Shown here one piece after another: positions 1 to 8,446 of a DNA stretch of 36,802 nucleotides. The position numbers and the translations under genes were made by a program. Location: the NCBI GenBank assembly GCA_017535435.1, contig JAFXTY010000050.1, forward strand, positions 69,211 to 106,012, read 5' to 3'. The notes below the pieces were generated by a model. The model made no database searches and had not been told where the DNA came from. It saw only the letters and a program-made list of their open reading frames with translations. The DNA comes from Spirochaetia bacterium. GTDB lineage: Bacteria > Spirochaetota > Spirochaetia > CADAEX01. The stretch's first letter is position 1. Every line of letters starts with the position of its first letter.

Positions 1-1142
1 CTCCTCATATTTTTATCGGCCTGCTCGAGGGCAGCCATAGATTTAACAAAATTGAACCGCATCAGGCGGCATCCTTCATCAATAGCACTCAAGTAGAAGG
101 GTGATGCTGGAATCAGGGCAACCTGCTTTTTCTTTATAAGCTCTTCCATGAAATCCATATCGCTTTTCTTGGAAAGGCGGTCAAAGGTGGCCATGAAGAA
201 GTAGGAGCCCTCTGGCTTTATCGGATCAAAGCCCCATTCCGCAGCTCTTGCCAATAGGTAATCCCGCCGCTTTTCCATCTCGGTGCAGAACTCCCTGGAG
301 TAGTCTGCCGAGATAGGGAGAATCTTGGAGAAGGCCAGCTGAATAGGATGATTCACCGCGAAGGTGACCCACTGATGCACTGCCTGAACCGCAGCAGTTA
401 ACGCCGGTGTGGTGCAGATGTAGCCTATCTTCCAGCCTGTGGCAGAGAAGGTCTTGGCTGTGGAGTTTATAGTTATAGTCCTGTCTGCCAGACCAGGGAT
501 AGATGCAGTCGGTATATGCCTGAGCCCGTCGAAGACCAGATTCTCGTACACCTCGTCGCTGATGATGACCAGATTGTATTTGTTAGCAACTTCGGAAAGA
601 ATTGTCAGCTCTTCCAGTGTGAACACTTTTCCAGATGGATTGTTGGGATTATTGATTATGATGGCTTTGGTTCTTGGTGTGATGGCTGCTTCCAGCTCCT
701 TCCTGTCAAATGAAAAATCGGGCAGATGCAATGTCACTGCCTTCATGGTGCAGCCTGCCATCTTGCAGCTCCCGGCATAGGAGTCAAAGAAAGGCTCAAA
801 GGCAATAAGCTCATCTCCAGGGTCGCAGAGAGCCATCACGCTGTCGAATATAGCCTCGGTGGCACCGCTGGTCACAGTGACCTGTGTATTCGGGTCAAAA
901 GAAAGGCCATACTTGGTCCGGTAAATATCGCTGATAGCCTGCCTGAACTCCGGTACTCCCGAGAGGGGGGCATACTGGTTCCGCCCTGCATCAAAAGATC
1001 CTTTTATAATATCCAGAACCCACCTGGGAGTGTCGAAATCGGGCGCCCCCTGGCTCAGGCCCACTGCATTGTACTGGGCCGCAAGGGTGTTCACAACAGT
1101 AAATATAGTAGTCTCAGAATTTGCCACCCGTGTTGCACTCAT
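1..1142 (-). CDS. Class I/II PLP-dependent aminotransferase (partial, C-terminus outside window)
   Basis: The minus-strand frame is open from the ATG at 1142 to the window edge, so the C-terminus is missing. It shows the fold-type I aminotransferase pattern: a GATEAIF segment that would bind the cofactor phosphate, NNPNNPSGK near the substrate site, SDEVYE (Asp for the pyridine nitrogen) and the STAKTFSATGWKIGY stretch whose Lys would form the Schiff base. This resembles the methionine/kynurenine-type aminotransferases (YbdL/KAT-like) more than aspartate aminotransferase. It would move an amino group between an amino acid and a 2-oxoacid in the cytoplasm; the substrate cannot be fixed from sequence. 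It starts 2 bp after the stop of the hydroxyacid dehydrogenase, so the pair is probably one operon. An AGGA about 11 nt upstream lies inside that gene's end. Confidence 0.9.
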   Translation of the reverse strand, partial: MSATRVANSETTIFTVVNTLAAQYNAVGLSQGAPDFDTPRWVLDIIKGSFDAGRNQYAPLSGVPEFRQAISDIYRTKYGLSFDPNTQVTVTSGATEAIFDSVMALCDPGDELIAFEPFFDSYAGSCKMAGCTMKAVTLHLPDFSFDRKELEAAITPRTKAIIINNPNNPSGKVFTLEELTILSEVANKYNLVIISDEVYENLVFDGLRHIPTASIPGLADRTITINSTAKTFSATGWKIGYICTTPALTAAVQAVHQWVTFAVNHPIQLAFSKILPISADYSREFCTEMEKRRDYLLARAAEWGFDPIKPEGSYFFMATFDRLSKKSDMDFMEELIKKKQVALIPASPFYLSAIDEGCRLMRFNFVKSMAALEQADKNMR

Positions 1143-1144
1143 TT

Positions 1145-2119
1145 TCAGTTTTTCCTCGCATCAAAAGATCTGTATCCTGCCTTGAAATCCACCAGGCTCT
1201 TCAAAGGTTGTCCGGTGGTATATGCCTTTAGGTTCTCTGCGGCAAGACGTACTATCCGCTCAAAGGTCTCGGGCAGATGGTACTGTCCTGAGGTATGGGG
1301 AGTGATAATCATATTGGGGGCATCCCAAAGGGGGGTCTCCGGTGGCAGCGGCTCCGGGTCTGTCACGTCTACGGCAGCACCTGCGATAATCCCTTCATTC
1401 AGGGCTTTGCACAGATCATCAGTCACAATCGCATTTCCACGTCCCACATTTACAAGGATTGCACTTTTCTTCATCTTCCTGAGCCGGTTCATGTCGATAA
1501 GATGGGCAGTTGCTTTTGTGTTAGGGATCGAGAGGGCCACAATATCGAAGTCACCGATTATATCGTCCAGCTTCTCAAGCGGATAGATTGCCTCAAGCCA
1601 GGCGGGCTTGTTTGCAGTATGGCGGCGGATTCCTGTAACCTTGCTTCCCAAAAGGTGCATCTTATGGCCGAACTCGGATCCGATATCTCCCAGACCGATG
1701 ACCAGAGTCTTGCTTCCGTAGATGGATGTGACATGACCTGCATCTTTCCATTGGTGGTCCAGCTGGTTGATACGGTATACATTCAGGTGCTTGATGAGGG
1801 AGAGGACACAGCCCAACATATACTCGGAGATGGCAAGGCCGTAGCAGCCTGATGCACAGCAGAACTTCACGTTCTCGGGGATGACGCCAGGGACAGTGTA
1901 CTGCTCCACTCCTGCGTTGTTGGTCTGGATGAACTCGAGTTTCTCCCCCAGCTTGATCTCTTCCGGAGGAATATTCCCGATTAGGATCTGAGCCTCCTTC
2001 AGGTATTCCTGATAATTTTTCTGACAATAGATGAAGTTTCCCTCAGGATATGATGATTCCAAAAGCTTTTTGTGCCGCTCTTCCACAGGAAGGACGACAA
2101 GAACAGTTTTACCAGCCAT
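1145..2119 (-). CDS. D-isomer-specific 2-hydroxyacid dehydrogenase
   Basis: Predicted 324-aa NAD(P)-dependent dehydrogenase that interconverts a 2-oxoacid and a D-2-hydroxyacid. The Rossmann motif GLGDIG is at about residues 142-147. The family catalytic residues are visible: Arg227 in NVGRG, Glu256 in DVTDPEP and His275 in TPHTSG. The frame stays open further upstream, but the ATG at 2119 is chosen because AAGGAGAG lies just before it and the upstream residues look like untranslated AT-rich DNA. The exact substrate (glycerate, phosphoglycerate, lactate-like acids) is not determinable. The downstream aminotransferase follows after 2 bp. Together they could interconvert an amino acid, its 2-oxoacid and a hydroxyacid; that link is inference. 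Confidence 0.92.
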   Translation of the reverse strand: MAGKTVLVVLPVEERHKKLLESSYPEGNFIYCQKNYQEYLKEAQILIGNIPPEEIKLGEKLEFIQTNNAGVEQYTVPGVIPENVKFCCASGCYGLAISEYMLGCVLSLIKHLNVYRINQLDHQWKDAGHVTSIYGSKTLVIGLGDIGSEFGHKMHLLGSKVTGIRRHTANKPAWLEAIYPLEKLDDIIGDFDIVALSIPNTKATAHLIDMNRLRKMKKSAILVNVGRGNAIVTDDLCKALNEGIIAGAAVDVTDPEPLPPETPLWDAPNMIITPHTSGQYHLPETFERIVRLAAENLKAYTTGQPLKSLVDFKAGYRSFDARKN

Positions 2120-2129
2120 GATTCTCTCC

Positions 2130-2158
2130 TTGCAAATATTATACTTTAAACTTATAGT
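2130..2158 (+). promoter_or_regulatory. Predicted pyrC promoter (TTGCAA / 17 bp / TATAGT)
   Basis: A -35-like TTGCAA at 2130-2135 and a -10-like TATAGT at 2153-2158 are 17 bp apart. They predict a start near 2165 and a leader of about 12 nt containing AAGGGA before the pyrC ATG. The promoter lies inside the 57-bp divergent region shared with the dehydrogenase gene. Confidence 0.5.
2138..2143 (-). promoter_or_regulatory. Predicted -10 box for the dehydrogenase-aminotransferase operon
   Basis: Read on the minus strand this is a perfect TATAAT, about 19 bp upstream of the dehydrogenase ATG at 2119. No convincing -35 box is found 16-18 bp further upstream. It overlaps the spacer of the divergent pyrC promoter, so the two promoters could compete. 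Confidence 0.4.
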
Positions 2159-2176
2159 AAAGAAAAGGGAAAGAAA

Positions 2177-3181
2177 ATGGAAAAAGAGATTACCATCCGT
2201 AAGCCATCTGATATGCACCTGCATCTGAGACAGGGCGATATGCTGAAGACCACAGTGCAGGATGCGGCCACCTGGTTTGCTCAGGGAGTGGTGATGCCGA
2301 ACACTGTTCCAGCCATAAACACTCCAGAACGGCTGATTGCTTATCGTGATGAGATTCTTTCCCTTGCTCCCGATTTCAAACCCATAATGAGCTTCAAATT
2401 ATACCCGGGGATGAGTGCTGATGCAGTCAAAGCCATGGCCTCCTCAGGAACTGTCTTAGGCAAGCTTTATCCTGCAGGCGTCACCACCAATTCAGAGGAT
2501 GGAGTGAAGTCCTGGCACGAGATAAAGGAGGCGCTGGGGGCTATGAGCGACCTGGGCCTGGTACTCTCCATACACTGCGAGAAGCCCGACTCCTTCTGCC
2601 TGGAGCGGGAGTATGAGTACCACCAGGAGTTTGCCGCCATCGCCAAAGCATATCCTGATTTACGCATGGTGTTCGAGCATATATCGGACCGCCGCTCCAT
2701 TGACTTTTTAGCCGGCCTCCCGGACAGGGTGGCAGGAACCATAACAGCACACCATCTGCTGCTGACTTTAGATGATGTGCTTGGAGCAAATATGAATCCC
2801 CACGTCTTCTGCAAGCCTGTGGTGAAAGGGCCCAAGGACCGGGAGGCCCTGCGGCGGGCTGCTTTCTCCGGCGACAAGAAGTTCTTTTTCGGATCTGACA
2901 GCGCGCCGCATCTCAAGACAAAGAAGGAGTCGGGCACCGCTGCCGGCGGCATCTACTCTTCGCCTTTCGCAGTGCCCCTTATGGCACAGCTTTTCGAAGA
3001 GCATGGACAGCTGGATAAGCTTGAGAACTTCATGTCGATATATGGTCCTGCCTTCTACGGTATTGCGCCGGCAGCGGGCTGCATCACGCTGGTGCAAAAA
3101 AAGAGCACCATCCCGTCGGTCATCGACGGAATAGTGCCCCTTTATGCAGGAAAAACAGTATCCTGGAGCCTTAAGAATTAG
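2177..3181 (+). CDS. pyrC: Dihydroorotase (PyrC, class II)
   Basis: A 334-aa amidohydrolase of the E. coli PyrC type, close to the usual 340-350 aa. It catalyses the reversible cyclisation of N-carbamoyl-aspartate to dihydroorotate in de novo pyrimidine synthesis. Metal and substrate residues are visible: His14 and His16 in MHLHLR with Arg18, Lys96 in GKLYPAG (the carboxylated lysine), His133 in SIHCE, His168 in FEHISD, and the catalytic Asp241 in FGSDSAPH. No other pyrimidine gene lies nearby, so it is probably a single-gene unit with its own promoter. Its stop overlaps the convergent lemA stop by 4 bp. Confidence 0.96.
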   Translation: MEKEITIRKPSDMHLHLRQGDMLKTTVQDAATWFAQGVVMPNTVPAINTPERLIAYRDEILSLAPDFKPIMSFKLYPGMSADAVKAMASSGTVLGKLYPAGVTTNSEDGVKSWHEIKEALGAMSDLGLVLSIHCEKPDSFCLEREYEYHQEFAAIAKAYPDLRMVFEHISDRRSIDFLAGLPDRVAGTITAHHLLLTLDDVLGANMNPHVFCKPVVKGPKDREALRRAAFSGDKKFFFGSDSAPHLKTKKESGTAAGGIYSSPFAVPLMAQLFEEHGQLDKLENFMSIYGPAFYGIAPAAGCITLVQKKSTIPSVIDGIVPLYAGKTVSWSLKN

Positions 3182-3744
3182 AACTGAACCTGAGGTACAG
3201 CCCGGGCTGAATCTGCAATCTCGAAATAGGACTTTTTCTCAAATCCCATATTGCCGGCCACAATGGAGGAAGGGAATACCTTTATCTTGGTGTTGAATGT
3301 CCGTACAGAATCATTGTACCGCTTCCGGGCTACAGAGATGCGGTTCTCGGTGCCGGCCAGCTCATCCTGCAGAGCTTGGAAATTAGTGTTGCTCTTCAGT
3401 TCTGGATAGTTCTCTGCAATAGCCAGAAGCCGCCCCAGCGCGCTCTGCATCTGGTTGTAGCCATCAGCCTTCTCTTCTACAGTAGCAGCTCCAGCCAGCT
3501 TGGACCGTGCCTCTGCCACATTGTTGAAGACATCGCTCTCGTGCTTTGCATAACCCTTCACTGTGTTCACCAGGTTAGGGATCAGGTCAGAACGCCGCTG
3601 GAGCTGGTTGTCGATCTCTGACCATGCGGCGCTGGTCTGCTCGTCCAGTGTCACCAAGCTGTTCCGGGTACTTATATACCATCCGAAGATGACAGCAAGA
3701 ACTGCCACTATAATTAAAACTGTCATTAAGCCTTTGTTTTTCAT
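3178..3744 (-). CDS. lemA: LemA family membrane-anchored protein
   Basis: A 188-aa protein with one N-terminal membrane segment at about residues 7-23, followed by the helical LemA domain. The characteristic stretch is NSLVTLDEQTSAAWSEIDN, then LQRRSDLIPNLVNTVKGYA. The domain would lie outside the cytoplasmic membrane as a long coiled bundle. The molecular function of LemA is not established. An AAGGAG lies 6 bp before the ATG. It is 13 bp downstream of the TPM-domain gene, a pairing common in bacteria, and is the last gene of a three-gene minus-strand operon. It overlaps pyrC tail to tail by 4 bp. Confidence 0.93.
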   Translation of the reverse strand: MKNKGLMTVLIIVAVLAVIFGWYISTRNSLVTLDEQTSAAWSEIDNQLQRRSDLIPNLVNTVKGYAKHESDVFNNVAEARSKLAGAATVEEKADGYNQMQSALGRLLAIAENYPELKSNTNFQALQDELAGTENRISVARKRYNDSVRTFNTKIKVFPSSIVAGNMGFEKKSYFEIADSARAVPQVQF

Positions 3745-3757
3745 ACAATCTCCTTAC

Positions 3758-4534
3758 TTAAAAACCTCTGGAAGCACCGCCGCCTCCGAATCCGCCTCCG
3801 CCGAAGCCACCAAAGCCACCGCCGAAACCGCCGCATCCCCTGGAAGAAAATCCTCCGAAGCTGCCCCTGCCATGTCCATAGCCCGGGTACATTGCTCCGA
3901 AAGAGCTTCCGTAGTATCTGCGGCCTGTGCGTTTTGCGTTTTTCATCCGGCGTATCATCATTAAAAAAATTGAAACAAAAATTATAAAGAAAATGAGCAT
4001 GCAGAGCCGTTCAGTGAAGGTGTTGTCCTGCATCTTTGCCCGCTCATCCAGTTCCACATTCATCTCTGTGCCTATTGTGTCTGCAATCTTGAACACGCCC
4101 CGGCGCAGTCCTGCGCTGAAGTCTCCACCCCGGAAGTATGGGATTATGGTATTGTCCAGAATCCGTCCCGCCTTGGCGTCATTGAATATTCCCTCAAGGC
4201 CGTAGCCCACCTCGATACGCACCTTTCTTTCTTCCATGGCCAGAACTATGATGATACCAGTATCCTTGCCTTTCTCTCCCACCTTCCATTTCTCGGCCAC
4301 TGCCATAGAAAAGTCATCAATAGAGGTGTAGGGAGCCATAGATTTTACTGTGAGCACTGCAATCTGGGCACCGGTTTTTTCCTCAACTTCCTTTGCGACA
4401 CTTTCCATGGAGGCCTTGTCCTTTTCTGTTATCACAACGGCATAGTCATTCACATAGCTGGAATAGCCTGGAACATCATCGGCAAAAAGGCTTAAGGTGA
4501 GGAAGATTAAAAGAAGGAAGAAGAGTTTTCTCAT
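3758..4534 (-). CDS. TPM-domain (YgcG-type) exported protein with Gly-rich tail
   Basis: A 258-aa protein. A signal peptide of about 18 residues (ending LFADD) is followed by a TPM domain at about 25-150, shown by GAQIAVLTVKS, DTGIIIVLAM and VRIEVGYGLEG. A membrane helix lies at about 178-196. The tail is rich in Gly, Phe and Ser with repeated GGFGG units. TPM domains are found in YgcG-like proteins and in photosystem repair; here the domain would face the periplasm. Its ATG overlaps the stop of the upstream nucleotidyltransferase-like gene (ATGA). The lemA gene follows, so the two products may act together at the inner membrane (inference from conserved pairing). Confidence 0.9.
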   Translation of the reverse strand: MRKLFFLLLIFLTLSLFADDVPGYSSYVNDYAVVITEKDKASMESVAKEVEEKTGAQIAVLTVKSMAPYTSIDDFSMAVAEKWKVGEKGKDTGIIIVLAMEERKVRIEVGYGLEGIFNDAKAGRILDNTIIPYFRGGDFSAGLRRGVFKIADTIGTEMNVELDERAKMQDNTFTERLCMLIFFIIFVSIFLMMIRRMKNAKRTGRRYYGSSFGAMYPGYGHGRGSFGGFSSRGCGGFGGGFGGFGGGGFGGGGASRGF

Positions 4535-5250
4535 TTTATGTTCAGCTTATCCACAAAGTCCACAATATTCACAAGGGCCAGAATCAGATCCACCACCACA
4601 CTCTCTATAGGGGTGTCCTTTTCAATCCTGCAGATATCCTTGAAAGGCTGAGGATTGAAGTCGATGTATTCTGATGCAGCCTTAAGGTTCTCCACATAGG
4701 TGTATGCAATTTTTTCCTCTCCCACAAGGCGCAGGATGGAACGGAAGATAGCATTGTAAAGCCCCTGGGTATGACGCACACCATTGGCGATGTACTTCGG
4801 GTTGCTCTCGGAAAGAAGCAGTACCTGGCGAAGTGAATTGATGCATCCCCGGAGCCGGTCCTCGGTCTGGAGCCTCAGGTTGGCCCGTGATATGGCAAGA
4901 TTCTGGAATACGTCATCACCGTAGATAACCTTGTGCAGATCCTTGATGTCAAAGTATTCCATAGGGAAGATGTCGGCTGATGATATGAACTCGTTGTAGC
5001 TCAATATTGTTGGGGTGATGTTGTTGTTCTGCAGTGTCTTTGCAGCATATTTGCCCAGCACCACAATCCGCTCCGGGTCTGCCTGGTTAAGGATGATGAG
5101 CAGGTTGGTGTCTGATGAAAGAGGGTTATAGTTCTCTGTAAGGATGCTGCCATAAAGGATGATTGACTTCAGGTTGTCACCGAAGGCAGTCTTGGCCTGC
5201 ATCACAAAGTCTTTTTCTACAGAATTGATTCTATCTTCTTTAATACTCAT
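4531..5250 (-). CDS. Nucleotidyltransferase-like protein with altered active site
   Basis: A 239-aa protein whose first 80 residues resemble the DNA polymerase beta-type nucleotidyltransferase fold: an IILYGSIL segment followed about 11 residues later by SSDTNLLIIL. In active members the second position carries a second acidic residue (D-x-D/E); here it is Asn, so metal binding and catalysis may be changed. The remainder is helical, with no domain I recognise. It is the first gene of the operon with the TPM and LemA genes (4-bp overlap), and GGAGA lies 6 bp before the ATG. Substrate and function are unknown. This is not the MNT antitoxin found elsewhere in the window. Confidence 0.75.
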   Translation of the reverse strand: MSIKEDRINSVEKDFVMQAKTAFGDNLKSIILYGSILTENYNPLSSDTNLLIILNQADPERIVVLGKYAAKTLQNNNITPTILSYNEFISSADIFPMEYFDIKDLHKVIYGDDVFQNLAISRANLRLQTEDRLRGCINSLRQVLLLSESNPKYIANGVRHTQGLYNAIFRSILRLVGEEKIAYTYVENLKAASEYIDFNPQPFKDICRIEKDTPIESVVVDLILALVNIVDFVDKLNIK

Positions 5251-5303
5251 ATTGTCTCCATAATAAACTTATCAAAAAAATGGCAGAAAAACAATAATGA
5301 TTA

Positions 5304-5312
5304 TGTTATAAT
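5304..5312 (+). promoter_or_regulatory. Extended -10 promoter for the MmcQ/YjbR gene
   Basis: A perfect TATAAT at 5307-5312 is preceded by TG and one base, which is the extended -10 form. No good -35 box is visible at the usual distance. The predicted start near 5319 leaves a leader of about 13 nt with no clear Shine-Dalgarno sequence before the ATG at 5332. Confidence 0.55.
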
Positions 5313-5331
5313 GAATGAATAGTATTGAGCT

Positions 5332-5997
5332 ATGTTTGAAGAAAAACTGTATCACAAGAAAATGAATCCTCAGAAACTTAAAGATTATGGCTTTACAAAA
5401 AATGGTGCGGCGTACGAGTACAGAACATCGATTTTAGAAGGTAGTTTTGCCCTGTTGATTACCATTTCACAGGATGGGGCGATAGGCACCAGGCTCGTGG
5501 AGCAGCCGTCTGGAGAGGAATATGTCCTGTACAAGACAGATGCTGCGGGCTCTTTTGTAGGCAAGGTAAGATGTGCCATCAGTGATGTGATAGAAGATAT
5601 TGCCCGGAAATGCTTTGATATCGCTGTTTTCAAGAATCCTCAGACCGAGGCGGTCATAGAATATATACGCAAGAAATATGGTGATGAGCTGGAATTTCTA
5701 TGGGATAAGCTTCCCGATGCAGCTATATGGCGGCGAAAAGAGACTAATAAATGGTATGGCATTATTATGACGATATCGGCCAGGCGTCTGGGGCTTGATT
5801 ATGACACCAAGGTTGAGGTCATGGATTTGCATATCAATCCTGAAAAAATGGATGACCTGCTTAAAAATCCAAACTATCTTCCCGGTTACCATATGAACAA
5901 AAAGCATTGGTTCACTGTAATCCTTGATGGCTCAGTGAACAACGATGAGCTTTTCAGCCGTATCGATGAAAGCTACGTATTGGCAAAAAAGAAATAG
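5332..5997 (+). CDS. MmcQ/YjbR family DNA-binding-like protein
   Basis: A 221-aa protein. The C-terminal half (about 105-215) matches the MmcQ/YjbR (CyaY-like) fold: KKYGDELEFLWDKLP, RRKETNKWYGIIM, a DLHINPEKMDDLL segment and GYHMNKKHWFTVIL. The N-terminal 100 residues are an extension often seen in longer members. YjbR-type proteins are annotated as DNA-binding from structure, but no firm role is known. The ATG at 5332 follows an extended -10 promoter but has no clear ribosome site; a later Met at residue 11 is an alternative. It has no operon partner: the upstream gene is divergent, and the AT-rich McrBC genes downstream have a different composition. Confidence 0.85.
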   Translation: MFEEKLYHKKMNPQKLKDYGFTKNGAAYEYRTSILEGSFALLITISQDGAIGTRLVEQPSGEEYVLYKTDAAGSFVGKVRCAISDVIEDIARKCFDIAVFKNPQTEAVIEYIRKKYGDELEFLWDKLPDAAIWRRKETNKWYGIIMTISARRLGLDYDTKVEVMDLHINPEKMDDLLKNPNYLPGYHMNKKHWFTVILDGSVNNDELFSRIDESYVLAKKK

Positions 5998-6033
5998 AAA
6001 AAATTTTACTGTAGCGTTATTTGAGACAGGTGT

Positions 6034-6042
6034 GGTAATATA
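6034..6042 (+). promoter_or_regulatory. Possible extended -10 promoter for mcrBC
   Basis: TG plus one base followed by TAATAT (6037-6042) fits an extended -10 box. It lies just before the AGGAGAG ribosome site at about 6053-6059 that serves the mcrB ATG at 6065. No -35 box is evident. The call is weak. Confidence 0.3.
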
Positions 6043-6064
6043 AGAAAGGTTAGGAGAGAAAAAA

Positions 6065-8446
6065 ATGAGTGATTTTACTTGGATTCCAATTTATGAGGAA
6101 TTGGCTAAAAAGTTACTTGAATATAAAGATAGACGAAAAGAACTGATAGAGTTCATATTCTCAGATGCTGGGTTGAAAGAATTTTCAGGATACCTTCATT
6201 TAGAAAATAAAACTCAGATTATTGATGATATTGATCCCTTCTCTTTTATGGGGATGTTCAATCGAGGCAGCCTAGCTATCGGCAAAAGAAAAGCAATTTT
6301 AGGGAAAATAAAAGAAAAATTAAATCTTGATGCTGACATTCCATCAGATTTTGATGGTATCCCTGTTTTGAGTTATAGCAGAATGTTTTTCTATGATTGG
6401 AATGACTTTCTTGAAAGTTGCAACATTCTTTGGGATTCGTATGAAAAAATGATGAATGGTTCTTTAGAATCATGGTTTAACTATTATAAGTTTAAAACAA
6501 GAAAGGCAGAATGTACAATGCCATTGTTTTGGTGTAAACCAGAGGATTATATTGCATTGGATAGCCGAAATACTGAATATTTAAAGCAAAAGGGTATAGA
6601 TGTGGATATCAACGATGCCGATTCATATCTTAACTTGTTGCAAACGATAAAAGGTAAAATGGCTTCTAACGAACTGACAGAAAACTCGTTTGCAGAGATT
6701 TCTTATAATGCTTGGGATTACTCAAATCAGAAAAAAACCCAGTATTGGATATTCGCTCCTGGAGAAAAAGCTGATAGATGGAATGAATTTTATAAAACAG
6801 GAGTTATGGCTCTTGGTTGGGATGAAGTTCAGGATCTTAAAAAGTATGCAACGAAAGAAGATGTTAGGTCTGTAATAAAAAATATTTATAATAGAGAGAC
6901 ATCTGCAACAAATGATGCCCTTGCTAATTGGCAGTTTGCAAATGAAATAAAAACAGGTGATATAGTTTTTGCCAAAGAAGGGCTGTATAAAATAATTGGC
7001 CGGGGAGTTGTTGCTGGAGAATATGAATATAAACCAGAAAAAGATGAATATCGTCATATTAGAAAAGTACATTGGAGCAATAAAGGCGAATGGGAGGCCC
7101 CTTTTAAATTACCCCAAAAAACATTGACAAATATCACCAATTTAAAAGAAAAGGTTAAGCAACTTGAAAGCTTATTTGATCCTGAGGATGCTAAAATAAA
7201 CGAAGGGAAAATAACATATAATAAATATGGTGAATATGTAAATCTACTTAAAAATGCCAAAAATATTATCCTACAAGGTGCCCCAGGAACAGGAAAGACT
7301 TATTCAACAGCAGAAATTGCACTTTCTGTTTTAGGCTATGATACCACACAATATCAAAGTCACGAAGAGTTGATGAAAGTTTTCAATGATTTGCGTTTAA
7401 AAATTGATAGTAGTTCAGGAAATGTTTTAAGCGGGCAAATTGGATTTGTTACATTTCACCAGTCGATGGATTATGAGGATTTTGTTGAAGGAATCAAGCC
7501 TAAAACAGATGGGATGGGAAATGTTATTTATAATGTAGAAGATGGAATCTTTAAGACGATTGCAAATAAGGCAAAATATAAAAAATCGAGTAACTTTGAA
7601 AATGCATATACAAATTTTATTACAGATATTAGCGACTATGAAGATGAAAAGCCTTTTAAATTAAAAACTCGATCTAATAAAGAGTTTGCGGTTACCGTAA
7701 ATGGCAACAACAACTTGTCTCTTTATACCGGCAAGTCGTTTCGTAAAAATGGGGTTTTGACTAAAACAAATATTATTAAACAGATTCAAGGTGAAGAAAA
7801 ATTTAAAGGTTGGGAGGGATATTTCTTCGGAGTAATTGATTATCTGGCTGCAAAATATGGTTATAAAGAACAAACAGAAAAACAAAAAAACTATGTTCTT
7901 ATCATCGATGAAATCAACAGGGGAAATGTATCAAAAATATTTGGTGAACTTATCACACTGTTGGAGGCGGATAAACGCTCTGGTGGTGAACACTCTTTGC
8001 ACGTGATTCTCCCTTACTCAACAGATGAATTTGAAGTTCCGTCAAATCTATATATCATTGGCACGATGAATACAACTGATCGTAGCGTGGGAAATATAGA
8101 TTATGCTGTGCGCCGTCGTTTTTCTTTTATTACTCTGCCATCTAGTCGTGAAGTTGTCGCAGAAAAATGTGGTGAAGATAGCAAGAGTGTCCTGTTGTTT
8201 GACGCAGTAAAGAACTTTCTTGAAAAGAACAAAATCGAAATGGATATTGATGACCTTATGGTCGGGCACAGCTATTTCTTTGCCGAAACAGAAAATGAGC
8301 TTAAGCTAAAATGGAAATACAATATTCTTCCTTTACTTCGAGAGTATTTCAAGGATGGTATTATTCGAAAAAATGTCGCAAAAGATTGTGTGATTGACAC
8401 TTTCATAAATGACAATAAGAAAGAACAGAAATCAGATAATGAATAG
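6065..8446 (+). CDS. mcrB: McrB-type AAA+ GTPase with EVE-like modified-base sensor domain
   Basis: A 793-aa predicted motor and sensor subunit of a modification-dependent restriction system. Residues 1-220 are a helical region I do not recognise. Residues about 225-350 look like an EVE/YTH-type reader: QYWIFAPGEK, GVMALGWDEV, a DLKKY segment, then GDIVFAKEG and IIGRGVV. The AAA+ module follows, with Walker A GAPGTGKT at about 405, FHQSMDYEDFVEG near 475, Walker B IIDEINRG near 610 and the McrB signature GTMNTTDRS near 664. EVE domains in other McrB proteins are proposed to bind modified cytosines. GTP rather than ATP use is family knowledge. Strong AGGAGAG upstream. The gene is clearly more AT-rich than its neighbours, suggesting transfer. 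It overlaps mcrC by 8 bp. Confidence 0.92.
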   Translation: MSDFTWIPIYEELAKKLLEYKDRRKELIEFIFSDAGLKEFSGYLHLENKTQIIDDIDPFSFMGMFNRGSLAIGKRKAILGKIKEKLNLDADIPSDFDGIPVLSYSRMFFYDWNDFLESCNILWDSYEKMMNGSLESWFNYYKFKTRKAECTMPLFWCKPEDYIALDSRNTEYLKQKGIDVDINDADSYLNLLQTIKGKMASNELTENSFAEISYNAWDYSNQKKTQYWIFAPGEKADRWNEFYKTGVMALGWDEVQDLKKYATKEDVRSVIKNIYNRETSATNDALANWQFANEIKTGDIVFAKEGLYKIIGRGVVAGEYEYKPEKDEYRHIRKVHWSNKGEWEAPFKLPQKTLTNITNLKEKVKQLESLFDPEDAKINEGKITYNKYGEYVNLLKNAKNIILQGAPGTGKTYSTAEIALSVLGYDTTQYQSHEELMKVFNDLRLKIDSSSGNVLSGQIGFVTFHQSMDYEDFVEGIKPKTDGMGNVIYNVEDGIFKTIANKAKYKKSSNFENAYTNFITDISDYEDEKPFKLKTRSNKEFAVTVNGNNNLSLYTGKSFRKNGVLTKTNIIKQIQGEEKFKGWEGYFFGVIDYLAAKYGYKEQTEKQKNYVLIIDEINRGNVSKIFGELITLLEADKRSGGEHSLHVILPYSTDEFEVPSNLYIIGTMNTTDRSVGNIDYAVRRRFSFITLPSSREVVAEKCGEDSKSVLLFDAVKNFLEKNKIEMDIDDLMVGHSYFFAETENELKLKWKYNILPLLREYFKDGIIRKNVAKDCVIDTFINDNKKEQKSDNE

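Noticed and set aside
726-1586. 286-codon plus-strand frame across the aminotransferase/dehydrogenase junction
   Set aside because: It spans two clear minus-strand genes and has no recognisable product.
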